From M3007 sp044350415 (GTDB lineage Bacteria; Bacteroidota; Bacteroidia; Chitinophagales; Saprospiraceae): a stretch of DNA of 44,062 bases. Of the stretch, positions 41,758 through 44,062 are shown one piece after another. The stretch's first letter is position 1; each line of letters begins with the position of its first letter. A program made the translations under genes and the position numbers. The notes under the pieces are model-generated. The model did not search any database, was not told the origin of the DNA, and was given only the letters and a program-made list of their open reading frames with translations. The stretch is from assembly GCA_044350415.1 (NCBI GenBank), contig JBILHQ010000018.1:1-44062 (forward strand), written 5' to 3'.

Positions 41758-42696
41758 ATGCAAAATTATAGCAATTTTTTGATGATTTTCATTTTGTCAT
41801 CATTTTTATTTTCGCACTGTACCGGTTCTACTTCCGGTTCTGCAAAAGCGGATGCTGCTTTTGCTAGTGGTTCACAGCCATCAGAACGATTTTTCCTTCC
41901 GGTGGTGACCGTCGAAAATTATTGGTATCAGGGGAAAGCAGAACTTGCTGCCTATGATGTCGAACAGGAGCGATATGGTGAAATGCGCAAAGCCGAAGAA
42001 GTCATCATTTTTGTAACAGAAGATTTTTCGCGCAGTAAACAAGTTAAATGCGATGATCCTGTGGCCGCGGGGACCGATCGCGTTCCTGTATTCAAATCCA
42101 ATGTGGTCCGGAAGTTCAAAACCGGTATTTATGATTATTCCCTCATGCAATCGGTTTTTACACCTATGGATGGTGCTCCCACCCTCAAAACTACCTGTTC
42201 TGTTCAGGATTGGTGTGGACATGTTTTTGCCCAGTTCAATAATATTGTCGGGAATCAATGGAAGGCCAGGCATTTCTCTTATTTTGAATCCGAAGGTGAT
42301 CAGGAAACAACTGTTGGTGCCGATTATTTAGAAGATGAGCTGATCAACCGGTTGCGTATTGATCCGGCAAAGATAAAGACAGGAAAAGTTTTCGTCATTC
42401 CAGCTGATTTTTATCTTCGGATGCGCCATAAGCCGCTTCAACCTGCTGCCGCTGAACTCACAATGATCAACACCGGCAAAGAAATGGTAATGGATCTCCG
42501 GTATACTGATATTGCCCGGTCCCTTCGGGTAACCTGTGAAAACCAAATGCCCTGGCGAATTACGGGGTGGGTGGAAACTGCCGATGGAAAAAGCATGAGT
42601 AAAGGGACCCTCAAGGCAGTTCGAATGGAACCCTACTGGGAACTGCACGGTAATGATGACCTGGGATTGCGTGATTCCCTGCGGATCAGATTTTAA
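41758..42696 (+). CDS. Conserved Bacteroidota lipoprotein, function unknown
   Basis: A 312-residue lipoprotein (FLFSHC, Cys near residue 21) with a Ser/Ala-rich linker to about residue 42. The mature part, opening ENYWYQGKAELAAYDVEQERYGEMR and continuing IIFVTEDFSRSKQVK and SVQDWCGHVFAQFNN, belongs to a conserved group seen in this phylum that is sometimes labelled, apparently wrongly, 'septum formation inhibitor Maf'. The true Maf fold and its nucleotide-binding motif are not present. There is no catalytic motif. I chose ATG 41758 on the signal peptide; the frame opens at 41632. A strong terminator follows at 42736. Confidence 0.75.
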   Translation: MQNYSNFLMIFILSSFLFSHCTGSTSGSAKADAAFASGSQPSERFFLPVVTVENYWYQGKAELAAYDVEQERYGEMRKAEEVIIFVTEDFSRSKQVKCDDPVAAGTDRVPVFKSNVVRKFKTGIYDYSLMQSVFTPMDGAPTLKTTCSVQDWCGHVFAQFNNIVGNQWKARHFSYFESEGDQETTVGADYLEDELINRLRIDPAKIKTGKVFVIPADFYLRMRHKPLQPAAAELTMINTGKEMVMDLRYTDIARSLRVTCENQMPWRITGWVETADGKSMSKGTLKAVRMEPYWELHGNDDLGLRDSLRIRF

Positions 42697-42735
42697 CCGC
42701 TTAAAACAACTATTTCTCAACCTGTTCGTTTTCAA

Positions 42736-42768
42736 AGGCCTGTGCAGTTTTCTTGCACAGACCTTTTT
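42736..42768 (+). terminator. Intrinsic terminator after the 41758 lipoprotein
   Basis: Stem AGGCCTGTGCA (42736-42746) and TGCACAGACCT (42754-42764), 10 of 11 paired, with a 7-nt loop, followed by TTTTT (42764-42768). Confidence 0.75.
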
Positions 42769-42876
42769 CCCTGTTTAATTTCGAAACATAAAATGTTTTT
42801 TTTATTGGGTAATAAAATGTAAATTGCCCCCTCAACGTTTTTGTCAATTTAATTTTAACGAAACCTTTAACTCTTT

Positions 42877-44062
42877 ATGCGTCTCTTCATCCGCACATCA
42901 ATATTTTCCGTTGGATTTCTTTTGTTGGCCTTTCCTGTGTTTTCACAGGACTGCGGCAACTTACTAGTCGAAAATAAAAAGCTGAATAATATTCAAATCG
43001 CTCACACTAAACCAATGACCATGGTGGTGCGCAGTAGTTACAACTACACCATTGAATTTTTTAGCGATGAAAAAGGGCTTTATGCCCGAATGACATCAAG
43101 TGGCGGTATTGAATTTAATCAGGATGATCAGGTGGTATTTGTTGATCTGAATGGCTTTGAACGGGCTTATAAATTTGGTTCTCTGGGCGAGGTGGGGACA
43201 GGATCAGTTCCTACTCATCGAAATAACCTCCGGATTGATATGGATGCGTTAAAGTGGCTTTCAGAAAATCAGGTAGGCGGTGTGAATCTGATCAATTTTG
43301 TGGATCGCCAAAAATACAAGTTTACCCTTAATCCAAATGGGCAAACGGAATTAAAAAATCTGGCAGCCTGTTTTTATGCCACTCTTGACCCTGCACTGGT
43401 AATCGACAATCCGGGTGCCCAAATAGTAAAAGCCAATAGCAGTACAGGTGCTTCTACTCCTACAGGAACATCAACGGCCACCGGAAGCACGCCCACTGGC
43501 ACCAAGCCCAGTTCAGGTTCCGGAGGATATAAGCCGGCCACTCATAGTGAAGCCAATAAAGACAACGAAGTGGTGCAACTGCAAACGGAACTGGAAAAAA
43601 CCAAGGAACGTCTGCGCAACGAAATAAAGGCCGAAAAAGAAAAAGCAGATGGCATCAGGGCGCAAATTTTGCAAGATATAACCGCAGCACGCGAAGCAGC
43701 CAACCAGAAAAAACTGGATTACTCTAATGAAGTGCTGGATGCCCGTAAAGCCAGTCAGGCCGAAATCGAAAAAAATAAAAGCGAAACACAAACACTCATT
43801 CAGACTAATCGGACAAAGGCCGATTCAGCAGTCTCCAAAATTGCCCTTTCGGTGGAAGATTCCCGCCGCCAAGCTGGTGAAGAAATCCAACGCGCCCGCC
43901 TTACGGCTACGGAAGAGGTCACCAAAGCCCGTTCCAATGCTGCGAAAGAACTGGCAACTATCAAAGAAAAATTAGAACAGGCCCGTTTGCAATACGTTGA
44001 TGAAGTCGCTTCTGCGCGCGCTAATGCAGATGATGAATTGAAAAAAATACGGGAAGAAAGTG
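42877..44062 (+). CDS. Exported coiled-coil protein, truncated by window end
   Basis: The frame begins at ATG 42877 and is still open at the last base, so about 395 residues are visible. Signal peptide (SVGFLLLAFPVFSQ), then a beta-rich domain of about residues 25-165 (MTMVVRSSYNYTIEFFSDEKG, VDLNGFERAYKFG), a Thr/Ser/Gly/Pro-rich linker (about 195-225) and, from about 230 on, a long charged helix with heptad-like A/E/K/R content (LQTELEKTKERLRNEIKAEK, then repeated KARSNAAKEL and ARANADDEL). It is likely a periplasmic or surface scaffolding protein. There is no catalytic motif, and the C-terminal domain cannot be seen. Confidence 0.8.
   Translation, partial: MRLFIRTSIFSVGFLLLAFPVFSQDCGNLLVENKKLNNIQIAHTKPMTMVVRSSYNYTIEFFSDEKGLYARMTSSGGIEFNQDDQVVFVDLNGFERAYKFGSLGEVGTGSVPTHRNNLRIDMDALKWLSENQVGGVNLINFVDRQKYKFTLNPNGQTELKNLAACFYATLDPALVIDNPGAQIVKANSSTGASTPTGTSTATGSTPTGTKPSSGSGGYKPATHSEANKDNEVVQLQTELEKTKERLRNEIKAEKEKADGIRAQILQDITAAREAANQKKLDYSNEVLDARKASQAEIEKNKSETQTLIQTNRTKADSAVSKIALSVEDSRRQAGEEIQRARLTATEEVTKARSNAAKELATIKEKLEQARLQYVDEVASARANADDELKKIREES

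Overview
The window looks like chromosomal DNA of a Bacteroidota bacterium, probably a Saprospiria- or Chitinophagia-like lineage. The reasons are PorP/SprF-type outer-membrane proteins of the type IX secretion family, many OmpA, PD40 and carboxypeptidase-regulatory-like domains, Cys-anchored lipoproteins, and repeated promoters of the Bacteroidota form TTG-N(20-21)-TAnnTTTG instead of sigma70 boxes. Several genes have weak or no Shine-Dalgarno sequences, and several true starts were set by these promoters. Species is not determinable by eye.

Layout. 1-4156: 5' part of RNase R (minus), a DUF4340-like membrane protein (minus), a small P-loop nucleotide kinase (plus), and a promoter-hairpin-terminator unit that looks like an unannotated small RNA converging on glycerol kinase. 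4154-10478: glpK, a PorP/SprF-regulatory-domain fusion, a SPOR-OmpA protein, an M57-type metalloprotease lipoprotein and a HerA-like ATPase. 10797-16798: a DEDD exonuclease followed by a redox gene set, with two MbnP-like proteins, two diheme MauG/CcpA-type peroxidase lipoproteins and a small beta-barrel; an ElaA acetyltransferase lies opposite. 16900-24564: Sua5, a PaaG-like crotonase, a GH25 lysozyme, a GH29 fucosidase with HEX_C and PA14 modules, and a PorE-like TPR/PD40/CRD/OmpA protein.

24711-26396 is the most accessory-looking stretch: an A+T-rich sacsin-type ATPase plus NO VEIN C-terminal (DUF3883) nuclease-like gene broken by two homopolymer frameshifts, followed by an orphan C-terminal reading frame. 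26393-44062 returns to ordinary genes: an FN3/PD40 lipoprotein, a TMTC-like membrane TPR protein, sucC, a 5'-broken regulatory-domain/barrel gene, a DEAD-box helicase, two tandem esterases, a porin, an NAD(P)-binding protein, a DUF2779 nuclease, envelope proteins and a coiled-coil protein cut by the window end.

The strongest non-coding signal is a set of long inverted repeats (about 25-50 bp arms) in four convergent gene gaps, some sharing sequence with each other. One is a 39-bp perfect palindrome with a 2-nt loop. They probably act as bidirectional terminators and may be small mobile or REP-like elements. The best candidates for something undescribed are this repeat family, the small RNA at about 4042-4155, the doubled MbnP/diheme peroxidase set, and the compact sacsin-NOV_C gene.
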